Shown: positions 16,630-25,586, numbered from the stretch's first letter. The stretch: 64,000 nt of DNA from Periweissella cryptocerci (GCF_004358325.1 NZ_CP037940.1:62001-126000), one strand, 5' to 3'. Numbers and translations: made by a program. Notes: generated from the sequence alone by a model not told the origin.

Positions 16630-18384
16630 TTATCGTGAATGACCTTGCATCTGATTCTGGTAAAATTCTTGTGCTTCACGTGCCTCTGCACGCTCCATAG
16701 CAATCATTTGTTTCTTCTGTGCCCTCGCTTCACTTCTACCGGCTTTTAGAACAGTCCTGGTAATTTTATTCAGTGCCGTAGTAGTCGGCACCATACGTGT
16801 ATTTAGACGCCTTTTTTCGATTTTTTTCTCAACCTGATTCGCAAAATCTGATTTATGCAGAGATACAAATTTCACATCATTCTTCCACATATTACTCTTA
16901 GCTTTGCTATGCGTTTCGTTATTTTTTCCGGTACGCTGATTAGCTGTCGAATTAAATTGATTATCCGTACGACTGGCATGTGATACTGTTTCTAAATGCT
17001 TGATAAAGTCATTTCCTTTGTTTATATCATGTGTTGAAGTTTGCTCTACATCATCCGACAAATTTTTGCTTCGACTATCTTCAAGTGGCGGCATTTCATT
17101 ATCCAGTTCTAAAACCTGTTTGAGGTCTGATTCATTTAGTTCTTTAAATGATTTATATAACTGATTAGCCATGGGCTTTTTTAACTCATTTTCAATTTGA
17201 TTATTTACGTACTCATTATTATTTTTACTCAGTTTCGGTGAATTGCGTTGTACTTCTTTGGCGGTAGCTACAAATTCATCAAAATCAGTTTTCAATTCAT
17301 TTTGTAATATCGTGTCCAATAACCGACTAACCCGCTGATTTACTGGTCGCATTTCATTCTTACCAGCTTGTAATCCAAACTTTCCCACTTGCCAATCCCG
17401 TTTATTTTTCGGCATCATTTTATAAATTTCAGCTAATTCATTTACATACTTACTAGTCCCACGTTTAACTTCTAAATTATCTGAAACACCTAGTTTTAGT
17501 GAATCTCGAAGTTGTGTTTTTCTTTCATAAATGGGAGTTAGCATTCTTCGAGTTTTGTCACTTTCTAACCCATGCGATGTTTTACTAATAATTCTTTCAA
17601 ATGCTCGTTGTTGCAGCTCTCCAATTGGTTCAATCATTTGAGAATCATTGTTGTACATGAGTTTGTGCTGCCTAGTTTCAGGGTTTACTTTTACAAAATT
17701 CACATGAACATGTAGGTGTTCGGTATCATGTTGAATTGATCCAACCCATTCAATATCTGCTCCTAAATCAATATCAGCTAAAAATCGTTTCATTGAGTCT
17801 TGTACGGCTACTTTAATACGTTTTTCATCGACATTTTTTGTGCCTGGGTCATAGAGTTCTTGGTCAATTAGAAATTGTGTTCGGAACGAAATTGCCATTT
17901 CATGAAGTGGATTATTATTATTCTGACCAATATCAAATGCTCGTTGTGCGTCCCCAACTCTTTCATTTGTCATGTTTAGTGTGTCCGCATTGAATCCCGC
18001 TGTCTCACCTAGTGAAGTATCTTCAAGTGACACTGCTGAGTTACGTAACAGATAGTCCGTAGTTGCCCGATAACCAATTTGATAACGCTCTAGTGTTCTT
18101 AATATTTTGTCTTGTTCAATTTGGTCTACATTGGTTTCGTTTTTCAAATATTTTTCATTATCACGTTCAAAAACTCGGTCATGCTCAGTTTCTTCAACCG
18201 CTAATGAATCGATTTGTATTTCTTGTAGCGTAGCACTTTCACGGAGCAAGTAATTAAGTGAGCCACTAAATTGTTTTCCTTTTGAATTTGCAGTTGCGGC
18301 CGTCACAAAAGCGTGGGTTACAATCACTCCAGAATTATTACTAGCTTCAATCTTGAATGCGCCTTTTTTTCCGTTTTTTGCCAT
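16630..18384 (-). CDS. MobP-type (MobP2-like) relaxase
   Basis: 584 residues. Relaxases nick oriT and stay bound to the transferred strand. The three-histidine metal motif HLHVHVN lies near residue 223 in the context GSIQHDTEHLHVHVNFVKVN, typical of MobP-class relaxases. The N-terminus FSGSLNYLLRES resembles the fkgYidYidR region of MobP2 proteins, where the catalytic Tyr is expected. The C-terminal half is charged, helical and unassigned. The ATG at 18384 directly follows the stop of the small accessory gene. This is the only relaxase found. Confidence 0.85.
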   Translation of the reverse strand: MAKNGKKGAFKIEASNNSGVIVTHAFVTAATANSKGKQFSGSLNYLLRESATLQEIQIDSLAVEETEHDRVFERDNEKYLKNETNVDQIEQDKILRTLERYQIGYRATTDYLLRNSAVSLEDTSLGETAGFNADTLNMTNERVGDAQRAFDIGQNNNNPLHEMAISFRTQFLIDQELYDPGTKNVDEKRIKVAVQDSMKRFLADIDLGADIEWVGSIQHDTEHLHVHVNFVKVNPETRQHKLMYNNDSQMIEPIGELQQRAFERIISKTSHGLESDKTRRMLTPIYERKTQLRDSLKLGVSDNLEVKRGTSKYVNELAEIYKMMPKNKRDWQVGKFGLQAGKNEMRPVNQRVSRLLDTILQNELKTDFDEFVATAKEVQRNSPKLSKNNNEYVNNQIENELKKPMANQLYKSFKELNESDLKQVLELDNEMPPLEDSRSKNLSDDVEQTSTHDINKGNDFIKHLETVSHASRTDNQFNSTANQRTGKNNETHSKAKSNMWKNDVKFVSLHKSDFANQVEKKIEKRRLNTRMVPTTTALNKITRTVLKAGRSEARAQKKQMIAMERAEAREAQEFYQNQMQGHSR

Positions 18385-18672
18385 TTACTTACCCCAATTA
18401 AAAATAGTAAACAATGTATCATCGGTTAACCCCGATTGACTTAACCGGCGACCTTGAGTTGCTGGTGATAAACCCGTAATTTTTTCAATTTCCGGTGAAG
18501 TTAACCCAATTTTCTTTAGCGCTGATAGTAATCTGAGTTGTGATACCCTCTCAAAATTTCCATCAAAAATTTCGCTCACTTGTGTAAATACAATATCTTC
18601 ATCGACATCATTTATATAAAAATTGGGATTCAATTCAGCCACACGCAATAACATACTAATCCGGTTATCCAT
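18385..18672 (-). CDS. small HTH-like mobilisation accessory protein
   Basis: 95 residues. The segment KKIGLTSPEIEKITGLSPATQGRRL reads as a helix-turn-helix, so DNA binding, for example in the relaxosome, is plausible. The ATG at 18672 follows GGAGG; the longer reading would use a TTG that is part of that ribosome site. The stop abuts the relaxase start. Confidence 0.6.
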   Translation of the reverse strand: MDNRISMLLRVAELNPNFYINDVDEDIVFTQVSEIFDGNFERVSQLRLLSALKKIGLTSPEIEKITGLSPATQGRRLSQSGLTDDTLFTIFNWGK

Positions 18673-18686
18673 AGCATCCTCCAAAA

Positions 18687-19334
18687 TTAATCCATTATCT
18701 TATTACTCTTTTTTGTGGCAACCATTCGTTGTTCATGACTCTTTCGTAATGAGTCACGTAATAACTCATTTTCTTGTGTGCCAGCTTCCCATATGGAATG
18801 CCGTTCTTTCAGTGTCGTTGCATCTGGTAACTGCATCATTATCAAATGTAATATTCCCTCAATTCCAAACTCTTGTAGTTCCTGCTGCCTAGTTAATGAT
18901 TGTTCGATTTTATCAAGTTGATTATTTTTGATCGCCACTGTATTTATTCTGCGTGTTAACTCTAAATACGGTAAAGCTTCATTTTGCGATATTGCAATAT
19001 GAGTATTGTAGAAATCACGAATTAAAAATTTAATTAATGAACTAGTATTAACATCCTCTGAAATTGCATCAGATTTTTTTGATAAATACTTTTGAATTTC
19101 CGATAAATAGTATTGTGTAGCTACTGAAAGCCTTAGCGTCGCACGCGTTGATTTTTGTGTTTTGTCAGTTTGAAGTTCCGAATTAATATTTTTAATTGAA
19201 TCCGCTAAAAATACCATTTCGTCTTGTACAAGTTCAGGAATAACATCAACATTTTGACTGGCCTTAATGAGACTAGCTTGGCGTTTCATGTGGCTATTTA
19301 ATACTGATTTAAGGTGTTCTTTATATTCATCCAT
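18687..19334 (-). CDS. helical hypothetical protein in mobilisation operon
   Basis: 215 residues, almost entirely helical and charged, with no membrane segment. The ATG at 19334 follows AGGGAGT, so the 14 residues upstream in frame are excluded. It overlaps the nuclease gene by 8 nt and precedes the HTH accessory protein. The position suggests a relaxosome or DNA-processing accessory role; no family recognised. Confidence 0.6.
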   Translation of the reverse strand: MDEYKEHLKSVLNSHMKRQASLIKASQNVDVIPELVQDEMVFLADSIKNINSELQTDKTQKSTRATLRLSVATQYYLSEIQKYLSKKSDAISEDVNTSSLIKFLIRDFYNTHIAISQNEALPYLELTRRINTVAIKNNQLDKIEQSLTRQQELQEFGIEGILHLIMMQLPDATTLKERHSIWEAGTQENELLRDSLRKSHEQRMVATKKSNKIMD

Positions 19335-20121
19335 TTTTAATACTCCCTGTGTCAATTGATGAAGTACCATCGTCATAATTTATCTTGTAGCCAGGTTGAA
19401 CATTGAACACATAAACATTGAAATTCAACTCAGATGTTCCAATTGATTTTGCTTCTAACTGAATACCTCTAGGAACTAATTCATTGCCCCTGTATATTGG
19501 TGTCACTCGATAACGCACATACGCATTTCTATGGAGTCGCAGAAATGAGGCAACCTTATTTTCATATGTTTCCATCGAATGATTTGAATCAATTGAGGCA
19601 TTTGTCGCCCGAGTTAATGTGACCAAGTTTCGCATATTATTGTTTTCACCCGTTAACTGAAAACCAATTAAATGTGACCGATTATATAGATAGTCATCCT
19701 TACCAGCGTGGCGTATCTTTTTGTTTCTAAACCCGACAGGATTGATATATAAATCTTCCCGTGCTTTCTTTGGCATCATAGATATATTTAACATTGCGTT
19801 CGCACTTTGGGGGCGCCCGAGAGTATCGAGGGTGCCCAACTTTTGCCAAGATTTCTTTTCCAAACTTAAATCAGTTGGTGAAAACCTTGCGATGTTATTG
19901 TGAACCTTAATTACCTGATTTTTTGAATTGGCTTGCCAATTTAGTTTTGCTAATTTTGACGTATCTTTATATTTAGTTTTTGGAATTTTATTTTCAATTT
20001 GTTGACCTAGAGAACCCATCAAGTATGTTTTTGCTTGTGCTTGATGTAGCCAGATAAACAATATAAAAATTGCAATAATTCCCAATAGAACATTTACTCG
20101 ATGACGCTCTTTTTTCAACAT
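19327..20121 (-). CDS. membrane-anchored DNA/RNA non-specific endonuclease (EndA/NucA-like)
   Basis: 264 residues: a basic N-terminus and one hydrophobic anchor (about 9-30), then a beta-beta-alpha metal nuclease domain. The catalytic segment reads NRSHLIGFQL near residue 147 (the DRGH position, with the His kept), followed by NNMRNLVTLTR, which carries the metal-ligand Asn. The first residue of the motif is Asn instead of Asp, a known kind of variant. EndA-type enzymes process DNA outside the cell during uptake. Finding one inside a mobilisation operon is unusual. Confidence 0.8.
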   Translation of the reverse strand: MLKKERHRVNVLLGIIAIFILFIWLHQAQAKTYLMGSLGQQIENKIPKTKYKDTSKLAKLNWQANSKNQVIKVHNNIARFSPTDLSLEKKSWQKLGTLDTLGRPQSANAMLNISMMPKKAREDLYINPVGFRNKKIRHAGKDDYLYNRSHLIGFQLTGENNNMRNLVTLTRATNASIDSNHSMETYENKVASFLRLHRNAYVRYRVTPIYRGNELVPRGIQLEAKSIGTSELNFNVYVFNVQPGYKINYDDGTSSIDTGSIKNG

Positions 20122-20152
20122 GTGTCTTTACTCCCAATTTTACGGATGAATA

Positions 20153-20434
20153 TCAATAATTCACGTTTGAATTTTCACTGAGCAGCTTAACCATTGCTTG
20201 CTCAATTAGTTCATACAAATTATTATCTTGCTGCGTTAACTTGTTGATTTGTATTATCAGCTCTTGCAGATTTGATCCGAGTACCTTATCTGCTAATTGA
20301 TGTTCACGCAACACAACATAGTCATCCAGAATATTCCGCACTAGTTCAGACCGACTAATGCCATCGTTTTCAGCATATCGAGTTAATTTGTCGTTAATTG
20401 CGTCAGGTACATTTAATATTTTGAATGAATTCAT
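20153..20434 (-). CDS. ribbon-helix-helix protein with coiled-coil tail
   Basis: 93 residues. The N-terminal ~45 residues fit a CopG/RHH fold (strand FKILNVP, helix, then GISRSELVRNILDDYV), followed by a helical oligomerisation tail. As first gene of the mobilisation operon it is likely a relaxosome accessory protein and autoregulator. A perfect palindrome GGTAATTACC lies 28 nt upstream of its start. GGAGG precedes the ATG. Confidence 0.75.
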   Translation of the reverse strand: MNSFKILNVPDAINDKLTRYAENDGISRSELVRNILDDYVVLREHQLADKVLGSNLQELIIQINKLTQQDNNLYELIEQAMVKLLSENSNVNY

Positions 20435-20461
20435 ATAGCGGAAACCTCCAATAATTAGTAT

Positions 20462-20471
20462 GGTAATTACC
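20462..20471. promoter_or_regulatory. palindromic candidate operator for the RHH protein
   Basis: GGTAATTACC is a perfect 10-bp dyad between the RHH start and its promoter region, the usual place for RHH autoregulation. No binding evidence. Confidence 0.35.
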
Positions 20472-20511
20472 TATTTTTCTAGTCGTTGCTTTAAATATAG
20501 AAAGAGCATAA

Positions 20512-20623
20512 GGGGAACGTGCACCACCAAGGTGGTTTCCCCCGCGGTGCGGGCGTTCTGGGTGGGGCATGGTTCAGAAGAATGTCTGACGGATGTCTGA
20601 CGGTTTGAGAACGGTTGTCTGAC
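20512..20623. repeat. GC-rich hairpins and TGTCTGAC repeats upstream of the mobilisation operon
   Basis: A nested hairpin GGGGAA-n5-ACCACC-AA-GGTGGT-TTCCCC (20512-20542) runs into CCCGC-GGT-GCGGG (20541-20553), locally GC-rich in AT-rich surroundings. Direct repeats TGTCTGACGG follow at 20583 and 20594, with TGTCTGAC at 20616. Placed just upstream of the relaxase operon, this is an alternative oriT or a regulatory site. Confidence 0.45.
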
Positions 20624-20643
20624 AACTGCCTGGCAGGTATAAT
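20615..20643 (+). promoter_or_regulatory. promoter for the 257-residue membrane protein gene
   Basis: TTGTCT (20615-20620) and TATAAT (20638-20643) with an exact 17-bp spacer. The -35 overlaps the third TGTCTGAC repeat, so that repeat could be an operator. Confidence 0.7.
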
Positions 20644-20673
20644 ATAAGAAAAATATCTTTTTGGAGGTCTATT

Positions 20674-21447
20674 TTGTCGTTACAAACGTCTCGCACACCA
20701 AATACAAAAGGTCTGACGGACATTGCTAGCAAGCTATTTGTGGAGGTAATGTCCGCGTTTAATAGTCATTACAAAATGTCTATATGGTACCCTGTTCGAA
20801 CAATTGTCTCGTTTGTCTTGGCAGTAATACTTACACTAATTTCCATTAACACTTTTAAATTATCAACACTAAAACTGCAACTCATTTCTGTATCAATAAT
20901 GATTTTTATTTTAGTGGTGCTCGTCATTCTTTCTCTCCAACAACGGCACGAAAACAATAGTAAAAATTGGTTGGAGGTTGAAGCATCCTTCGACAATAGC
21001 ATTATTGAAAGTTTAAAAAAATATAATCTATATTCGGTTGATCAAATCAACGAAATACAGAATGACCTAGACTTTCAGTTAACTGAAAGTCTAGCTGAAC
21101 GAGACACTTACCTAAAAATTTGTTGGCTAATGTTAGGCTTTACTCTGGTAACCCCCTACACCACTCTGATTCAACAATTAGCCAGCAATTTAGGGAAGAA
21201 TTTAACGATTCCAATGGCAATTATGCTTTTCAATGCTTTTATCTGGGCGTCACTTTCTATCTGTGGTATTTTGTTTATGTTTACTCCATATATAAATAAC
21301 ATGTTCCTGTTTGGAAAACGAACAAACAGATTATGTTTTACTTCTCTGCAAAATATAAAAATAAAATTGATTGCTATGGATGACTTAAAAAATAGACAGA
21401 ATTCAACTCCGCACCCACATGTTCATACTCGCAAAAAACGAAAATGA
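20674..21447 (+). CDS. four-helix membrane protein of unknown function
   Basis: 257 residues with two pairs of hydrophobic helices (about 38-60, 68-90, 148-170 and 180-205) separated by a charged, helical soluble loop. The TTG start at 20674 is supported by GGAGGT 5 nt before it. It lies divergent from the mobilisation operon and convergent with the next gene, behind its own good promoter. No family recognised; surface or entry exclusion would suit but is not shown. Confidence 0.7.
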   Translation: MSLQTSRTPNTKGLTDIASKLFVEVMSAFNSHYKMSIWYPVRTIVSFVLAVILTLISINTFKLSTLKLQLISVSIMIFILVVLVILSLQQRHENNSKNWLEVEASFDNSIIESLKKYNLYSVDQINEIQNDLDFQLTESLAERDTYLKICWLMLGFTLVTPYTTLIQQLASNLGKNLTIPMAIMLFNAFIWASLSICGILFMFTPYINNMFLFGKRTNRLCFTSLQNIKIKLIAMDDLKNRQNSTPHPHVHTRKKRK

Positions 21448-21495
21448 TACAATACCAACTATGAACAGTATGTCTTCTGTATTTTCGATACTTAC

Positions 21496-21526
21496 AAAAA
21501 TGCTTCAATAAACTTTTTGCATTTTT
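21496..21526. terminator. bidirectional terminator between convergent genes
   Basis: AAAAATGC / GCATTTTT stem (21496-21503 and 21519-21526), with A and T tracts usable on both strands. Confidence 0.6.
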
Positions 21527-21529
21527 AAT

Positions 21530-22462
21530 TTAGTTTGACCAAACTTTTTGCAATTTTATTGACCCGTTCTTAATGCCATTTTGCTGATTTTTATAATCAT
21601 CAATTTGCTTATTGAACGAGTCAATTTTTTTGTTTTCATCATTAATTTGCGTTTTCGCATCGACTATTTCAGATAACAATTGATCCTTGGTTTGCTTGTT
21701 ATCAACTTGCTTCCCACCAACAAAATCATCAGCATTTTTTTCTAACGTTGCTAAATCGGTTTGGTCATTCTTGATTAAATCTTGAAGCTTTTGAATGCGA
21801 CCATTGGCGTTTTTAATCGAGTTTTTCTTCTCAGTAATTAAGTTATCAATTGCCTCAACTGCATATGTTTGCTGTGACTTAAACTTCAAATTATTATTAA
21901 TGATTTTGTCATTACGATTAACAACGAACTGCATTGTACTGTCTTCACTACTTGATGCCGTTCCACTTTGTAGTGCATTGTCTTGCCCAAGTGATCCATC
22001 ACGTAAATTTACGAAGATTGCGTGGTACCTAGAATTGATACCTCGGACTACCGCAGTAAAAGTATGGTTAGATGTCGGCACTATACTCATGGCTAATCGT
22101 TGCTTTGGTTCGGTCGCGAAGCCGAAATCAATATCCTTATCAGTAACCAAGTTTGTCACGTCCGGCATTTCATTCTTCACTTCAAATTGCATAATCATAA
22201 AATGTTCTTTGGCGTTATATTCCCGATTTTTCAATCGAACTTGAATGTTGCTAGTGCCCAAGTTGTACCAAGTATTGATTCTCGTATCAGCTACGCTACT
22301 TGTCCGTTGCACTAAGAAAACAGGAATAACAAATGAAACGAAAAGGACACCAATAAATGCAATTGTAATTCGTTTTAAGTTAGTTCGATACTGGTGTGTT
22401 AAGTCGTAATGTAGGTCATCTAACCTACTTTGAAATGATTTTCTCTCTTTACCTCGGCTCAT
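21530..22462 (-). CDS. single-pass membrane protein with C-terminal coiled coil (VirB8/TcpC position)
   Basis: 310 residues: a basic cytosolic N-terminus, one transmembrane helix (about 30-52), a beta-rich extracellular part (about 60-190) and a long coiled coil (about 205-300). The single anchor followed by a compact extracellular domain resembles Gram-positive VirB8/TcpC-like channel proteins, but the coiled coil is not typical and no diagnostic motif is visible. Last gene of the leftward maintenance operon. Confidence 0.55.
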   Translation of the reverse strand: MSRGKERKSFQSRLDDLHYDLTHQYRTNLKRITIAFIGVLFVSFVIPVFLVQRTSSVADTRINTWYNLGTSNIQVRLKNREYNAKEHFMIMQFEVKNEMPDVTNLVTDKDIDFGFATEPKQRLAMSIVPTSNHTFTAVVRGINSRYHAIFVNLRDGSLGQDNALQSGTASSSEDSTMQFVVNRNDKIINNNLKFKSQQTYAVEAIDNLITEKKNSIKNANGRIQKLQDLIKNDQTDLATLEKNADDFVGGKQVDNKQTKDQLLSEIVDAKTQINDENKKIDSFNKQIDDYKNQQNGIKNGSIKLQKVWSN

Positions 22463-22480
22463 GTAGATTACCCAACTCCT

Positions 22481-22885
22481 TTAAATTTGCTCATAACCAC
22501 CAAAAGGATCAAATTGACTTTCGCGTGAATAATCAACCTCTTGTTGAGTGTTGTTTCCTTGCTTAGCGGTATTGTTTGGTGATGCCAAAAATTTGACTTT
22601 TGTAACTACATATTGATCCTTGTAAACTTTGTTCCCGGTTTCTTTATCAACGTAATTATTATTTTGAATTGTAAATTGTACTGCTATCAATGAACCTTTC
22701 AATTTAGAATAATTGTTCAAGTTTTCTGCAAGCTTGCCCAAGAATACAAATTGTAAATAGTCTACTGATTTACCCCCTTCACGTTCGATAGCTAAATCAG
22801 CCCGTACCCGCGCTGTACTATTTTGACCGACAAATTCTAATTTTACATCCTTGGTTAAACGACCAATCACCGTATTATTTTGCAT
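22481..22885 (-). CDS. ssb: SSB-like single-stranded DNA-binding protein
   Basis: 134 residues with an OB fold: MQNNTVIGRLTKDVKLEF at the start, then DYLQFVFLGKLAENLNNYSKLKGSLIAV, matching the SSB core. The C-terminus ends DPFGGYEQI instead of the classic acidic DDDLPF tip, so docking of host replication proteins may differ. Element-encoded SSBs coat the incoming strand. GGAG precedes the ATG. In the operon with the initiator-like gene. Confidence 0.85.
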   Translation of the reverse strand: MQNNTVIGRLTKDVKLEFVGQNSTARVRADLAIEREGGKSVDYLQFVFLGKLAENLNNYSKLKGSLIAVQFTIQNNNYVDKETGNKVYKDQYVVTKVKFLASPNNTAKQGNNTQQEVDYSRESQFDPFGGYEQI

Positions 22886-22903
22886 CTTATTTCTCCTCTG
22901 TTC

Positions 22904-23221
22904 TTATTTATGAGATTGTAAATCCATTCCTTTAAACAGTTCCACAGCAGACGTGTTCAAGGTAGCCACAACATGTCCAAGCTGACCGTTGTTCATCAAT
23001 GCTTTTCGTTCCTTAACTGACAGATAACGCCTATCGTGAGCAGCATGTAAAATCATAGCAATCCTAAAATGTTCATCTCCATTTTGGTGAACCAGTACGA
23101 GCTTATGCCTGCTAAGATTCTGAATATCCAAGTGGTTTGGAATAATAAAGTATTCAGGCTTAACTTCATTTTGTTCATACGATAGTATTACAGCATCAAC
23201 AACCTGAATTTTTTCTCCCAT
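22904..23221 (-). CDS. small hypothetical protein
   Basis: 105 residues, mixed alpha/beta, soluble. The start at 23221 overlaps the stop of the previous gene (TGATG) and is preferred to the longer in-frame reading. No motif recognised. Its place between the initiator-like gene and ssb suggests an accessory maintenance role. Confidence 0.6.
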   Translation of the reverse strand: MGEKIQVVDAVILSYEQNEVKPEYFIIPNHLDIQNLSRHKLVLVHQNGDEHFRIAMILHAAHDRRYLSVKERKALMNNGQLGHVVATLNTSAVELFKGMDLQSHK

Positions 23222-23493
23222 CACGATGCCCCCATTTTCTCCAGTACCATTTCTTGAACTACTTCCCAATACAGCTTCGATTCCTTGTTCATCCTTTCTT
23301 TGATTACATGGAGCTGATAATCACCAACATGCTCAATCCGCATCGCTAATGGTAACAATTCTGACGTGTGCTTCTTATGAATGCCTTTTGGTAATGTGCT
23401 TGGATATTCACTCTGTAAGCCTCGCAGAATTTTAGCTTTTGAAACTGATTCATCAAGAATATATTCACGTCGGCCATCTAACAAAATATACAT
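23221..23493 (-). CDS. small hypothetical protein
   Basis: 90 residues, soluble. It starts with a short beta stretch (MYILLDGRREYILD) and continues helical. Coupled to the next gene through TGATG. No family recognised. Confidence 0.6.
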   Translation of the reverse strand: MYILLDGRREYILDESVSKAKILRGLQSEYPSTLPKGIHKKHTSELLPLAMRIEHVGDYQLHVIKERMNKESKLYWEVVQEMVLEKMGAS

Positions 23494-23539
23494 ACGTTTT
23501 ACCCCTCACCCTTATCCTTTTTAATTTTTAGCAATTATA

Positions 23540-23758
23540 TTAATTACTAATCACATCCATCTGAACTGAATCTGGAATCACTTCTACAAAATCAATATTC
23601 AGTAAGCTTTTAAATGTACCATCGTCGCTTTCATCAAATAATGCTTCTGTCACAATGAACATTTTACCGGCAATGCGATCATTAACTAAATCACCAGTTA
23701 CGTAAGCTTTATTAACAACAGATTGTCCCCTGAAACTAAAGCCTTTTGTTTGTGTCAT
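23540..23758 (-). CDS. small beta-rich hypothetical protein
   Basis: 72 residues: repeated short beta stretches, many acidic residues, no membrane segment. It shows loose similarity in pattern to the 82-residue neighbour (FxGxxVV... at the start). GGAG precedes the ATG. Unknown function. Confidence 0.55.
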   Translation of the reverse strand: MTQTKGFSFRGQSVVNKAYVTGDLVNDRIAGKMFIVTEALFDESDDGTFKSLLNIDFVEVIPDSVQMDVISN

Positions 23759-23787
23759 ATTGCCTACTCCTCGTCTTTCAAAAATGA

Positions 23788-24036
23788 TTAAAATAACGTT
23801 GCCTGTGCGCGTTTAAGTTTGCCTGTGATGGAATATTGCGGAATGATTAGTTGATGGAGGCCATCACTAACCAAGTACTCTGGTACATATTCGCTACGTG
23901 GTTCAGCAACCAAACCTAAAATCTCGACTTCCATACTTGGATGGTTTTGAAAATTAGAGCTTGGAAGATACGACGTCCTTGAAATAACAACAAAATCACC
24001 TTTGAAATAATATGGTTTAACCTTTAATGTATTCAT
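23788..24036 (-). CDS. small beta-rich hypothetical protein
   Basis: 82 residues starting MNTLKVKPYYFKGDFVVISR; the FKGDFVVIS stretch resembles FRGQSVVNK in the next gene, so the two may be distant relatives. Preceded by AAAGGAG. Lies directly after the initiator-like gene. Confidence 0.55.
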   Translation of the reverse strand: MNTLKVKPYYFKGDFVVISRTSYLPSSNFQNHPSMEVEILGLVAEPRSEYVPEYLVSDGLHQLIIPQYSITGKLKRAQATLF

Positions 24037-24055
24037 CTGAAACTCCTTTCATTTG

Positions 24056-25357
24056 TTATAAGTGAAAAATGTCCACTAATGGCATTTGGGGTCTCGTAGC
24101 AATCTTTTGACGTACTACATTTATATCCGCTACTAGGCTAATCATTAGCCCAGTTTCAACGTCTCCTTGCACAAATAATTTGTCTAATTCATTAAAAATT
24201 AGCTCTACATTTGTCCAATTAACCCAATCAATTTGCACATCGTTTGTTTCCCAGTTCTCATTGATGAACCAAGTTCCAGCGTGTTGAACCATTGATTTAT
24301 TATCCGCTACTAGATATTGTTTCCAGTAGTTAATAACACCTGCCTCAACAACGTTTTCAACTTTGTAAATCATGTCTTCAACGTTCACAAATTCACCACT
24401 AGTAATTCGAGCATCGTATACTCGTAACCAGTAGTTAGATAACGCTGCCCGAGCTTCTTTTTTGTGATTTTGCCGTTTTAAACTTGGAAATTTTGACCAG
24501 GCTGAATTAAATACATCAGTAAGCCCCTTTGACAAAGATAGACGCTCATTTCGTGCACCTTCAATTTTCATTTCAACTTGCTCCAATTCACTGTTCTCAA
24601 CTAATTCAGCTTGTAATTCACCATTTTTAAATTCTACTGGTGTATCAAGTGAATTTAATTTAGCAAGAATGTTAGACGGGATATATTTATTACCGCCCCA
24701 AGCCTTGTTAGTGAGTACTAAGTGATGTTCCAACCTATTTGTCCGACCAACCTTTGAAATGTTCTCAGCAGTCACGACAACCTTTTTCATGTAGCCGTTA
24801 TCAATCAATTCAGTAAGCACATTAATAACCGTTTGTTTTGATTTACCAAACCACTTAGCTAATTGACCATTTGTAACCCAAGAGAAACCACGACTTGATG
24901 ATAATTGCATGATTACACCCCAATACAGTTTGGCCGAATCACTAAGCGCTATATCAAACGCAACAGCCCCCTGTAACTCGAACAGCGCAATAGGTTGGCT
25001 TGTTTTCCCGGCATAATTAAAATTCATTACACGTCGATCTACGTACAGTTCACGACGAATTGTACGTGTAGTACCGTCAACTGTACGTTTAATTAACTTC
25101 CTACGAAGCAACCCAGCTTTAATTAGCTCAGCAACTCGCCGTCCCACGATGCTTTCTGAAACACCTAGCCACTTGGACATGGTTTCGTTCTTCACCCATG
25201 AGTACCCTTTGTCATTGTCAATTAGTGAATGTACGATATTAAATACAATCTTTGCACCATCTGAAATATCACGATTAAAAGCAACCTTAGCCGGCAACTG
25301 ACGTAAGTATGCTGGCGTTCCAGCCTTTCTATTCAGTTGTCCTTTCGCTCGTTTCAT
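24056..25357 (-). CDS. replication-initiator-like protein with two winged-helix repeats
   Basis: 433 residues. Two tandem related modules: about residues 30-90 (SDGAKIVFNIVHSL, GYSWVKNETMSKWLGVS, VAELIKAGLLRRK) and about 135-195 (SDSAKLYWGVIMQL, GFSWVTNGQLAKWFGKS, LTELIDNGYMKK). Each reads as a winged helix-turn-helix. The rest is helical. Double winged-helix proteins are typical of theta-replication initiators, and this is the best Rep candidate, but it could also be a partition or regulatory protein. It lies 16 nt after the XRE gene. Confidence 0.65.
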   Translation of the reverse strand: MKRAKGQLNRKAGTPAYLRQLPAKVAFNRDISDGAKIVFNIVHSLIDNDKGYSWVKNETMSKWLGVSESIVGRRVAELIKAGLLRRKLIKRTVDGTTRTIRRELYVDRRVMNFNYAGKTSQPIALFELQGAVAFDIALSDSAKLYWGVIMQLSSSRGFSWVTNGQLAKWFGKSKQTVINVLTELIDNGYMKKVVVTAENISKVGRTNRLEHHLVLTNKAWGGNKYIPSNILAKLNSLDTPVEFKNGELQAELVENSELEQVEMKIEGARNERLSLSKGLTDVFNSAWSKFPSLKRQNHKKEARAALSNYWLRVYDARITSGEFVNVEDMIYKVENVVEAGVINYWKQYLVADNKSMVQHAGTWFINENWETNDVQIDWVNWTNVELIFNELDKLFVQGDVETGLMISLVADINVVRQKIATRPQMPLVDIFHL

Positions 25358-25373
25358 TAGTTACTTTCCTTCG

Positions 25374-25586
25374 CTATTCGATAAAGTTATAAAACTCTTG
25401 ATTTGGTACGTGCAAAGCTTTTGCGAGTTTTGGAATCTCTTCTGCTTTGAGCGGTGACCCACCTCGTTCTAAAATTGAAATTCTACTTTGGTCAACATCA
25501 ACTAATTGCGCTAACACAGTTTGGGACATTTCTAATTTTTTGCGGCGATTTCTGATAAAAATACCGATTGCAAATTGTGTACTCAT
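25374..25586 (-). CDS. XRE-family transcriptional regulator
   Basis: 70 residues, almost only a helix-turn-helix (RRKKLEMSQTVLAQLVDVDQSRISILERG). The ATG at 25586 follows GGAGGGA, so the 11 residues upstream in frame are not used. First gene of the leftward maintenance operon, behind a TTATCA/TGATAA dyad that is a likely operator. Confidence 0.85.
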   Translation of the reverse strand: MSTQFAIGIFIRNRRKKLEMSQTVLAQLVDVDQSRISILERGGSPLKAEEIPKLAKALHVPNQEFYNFIE

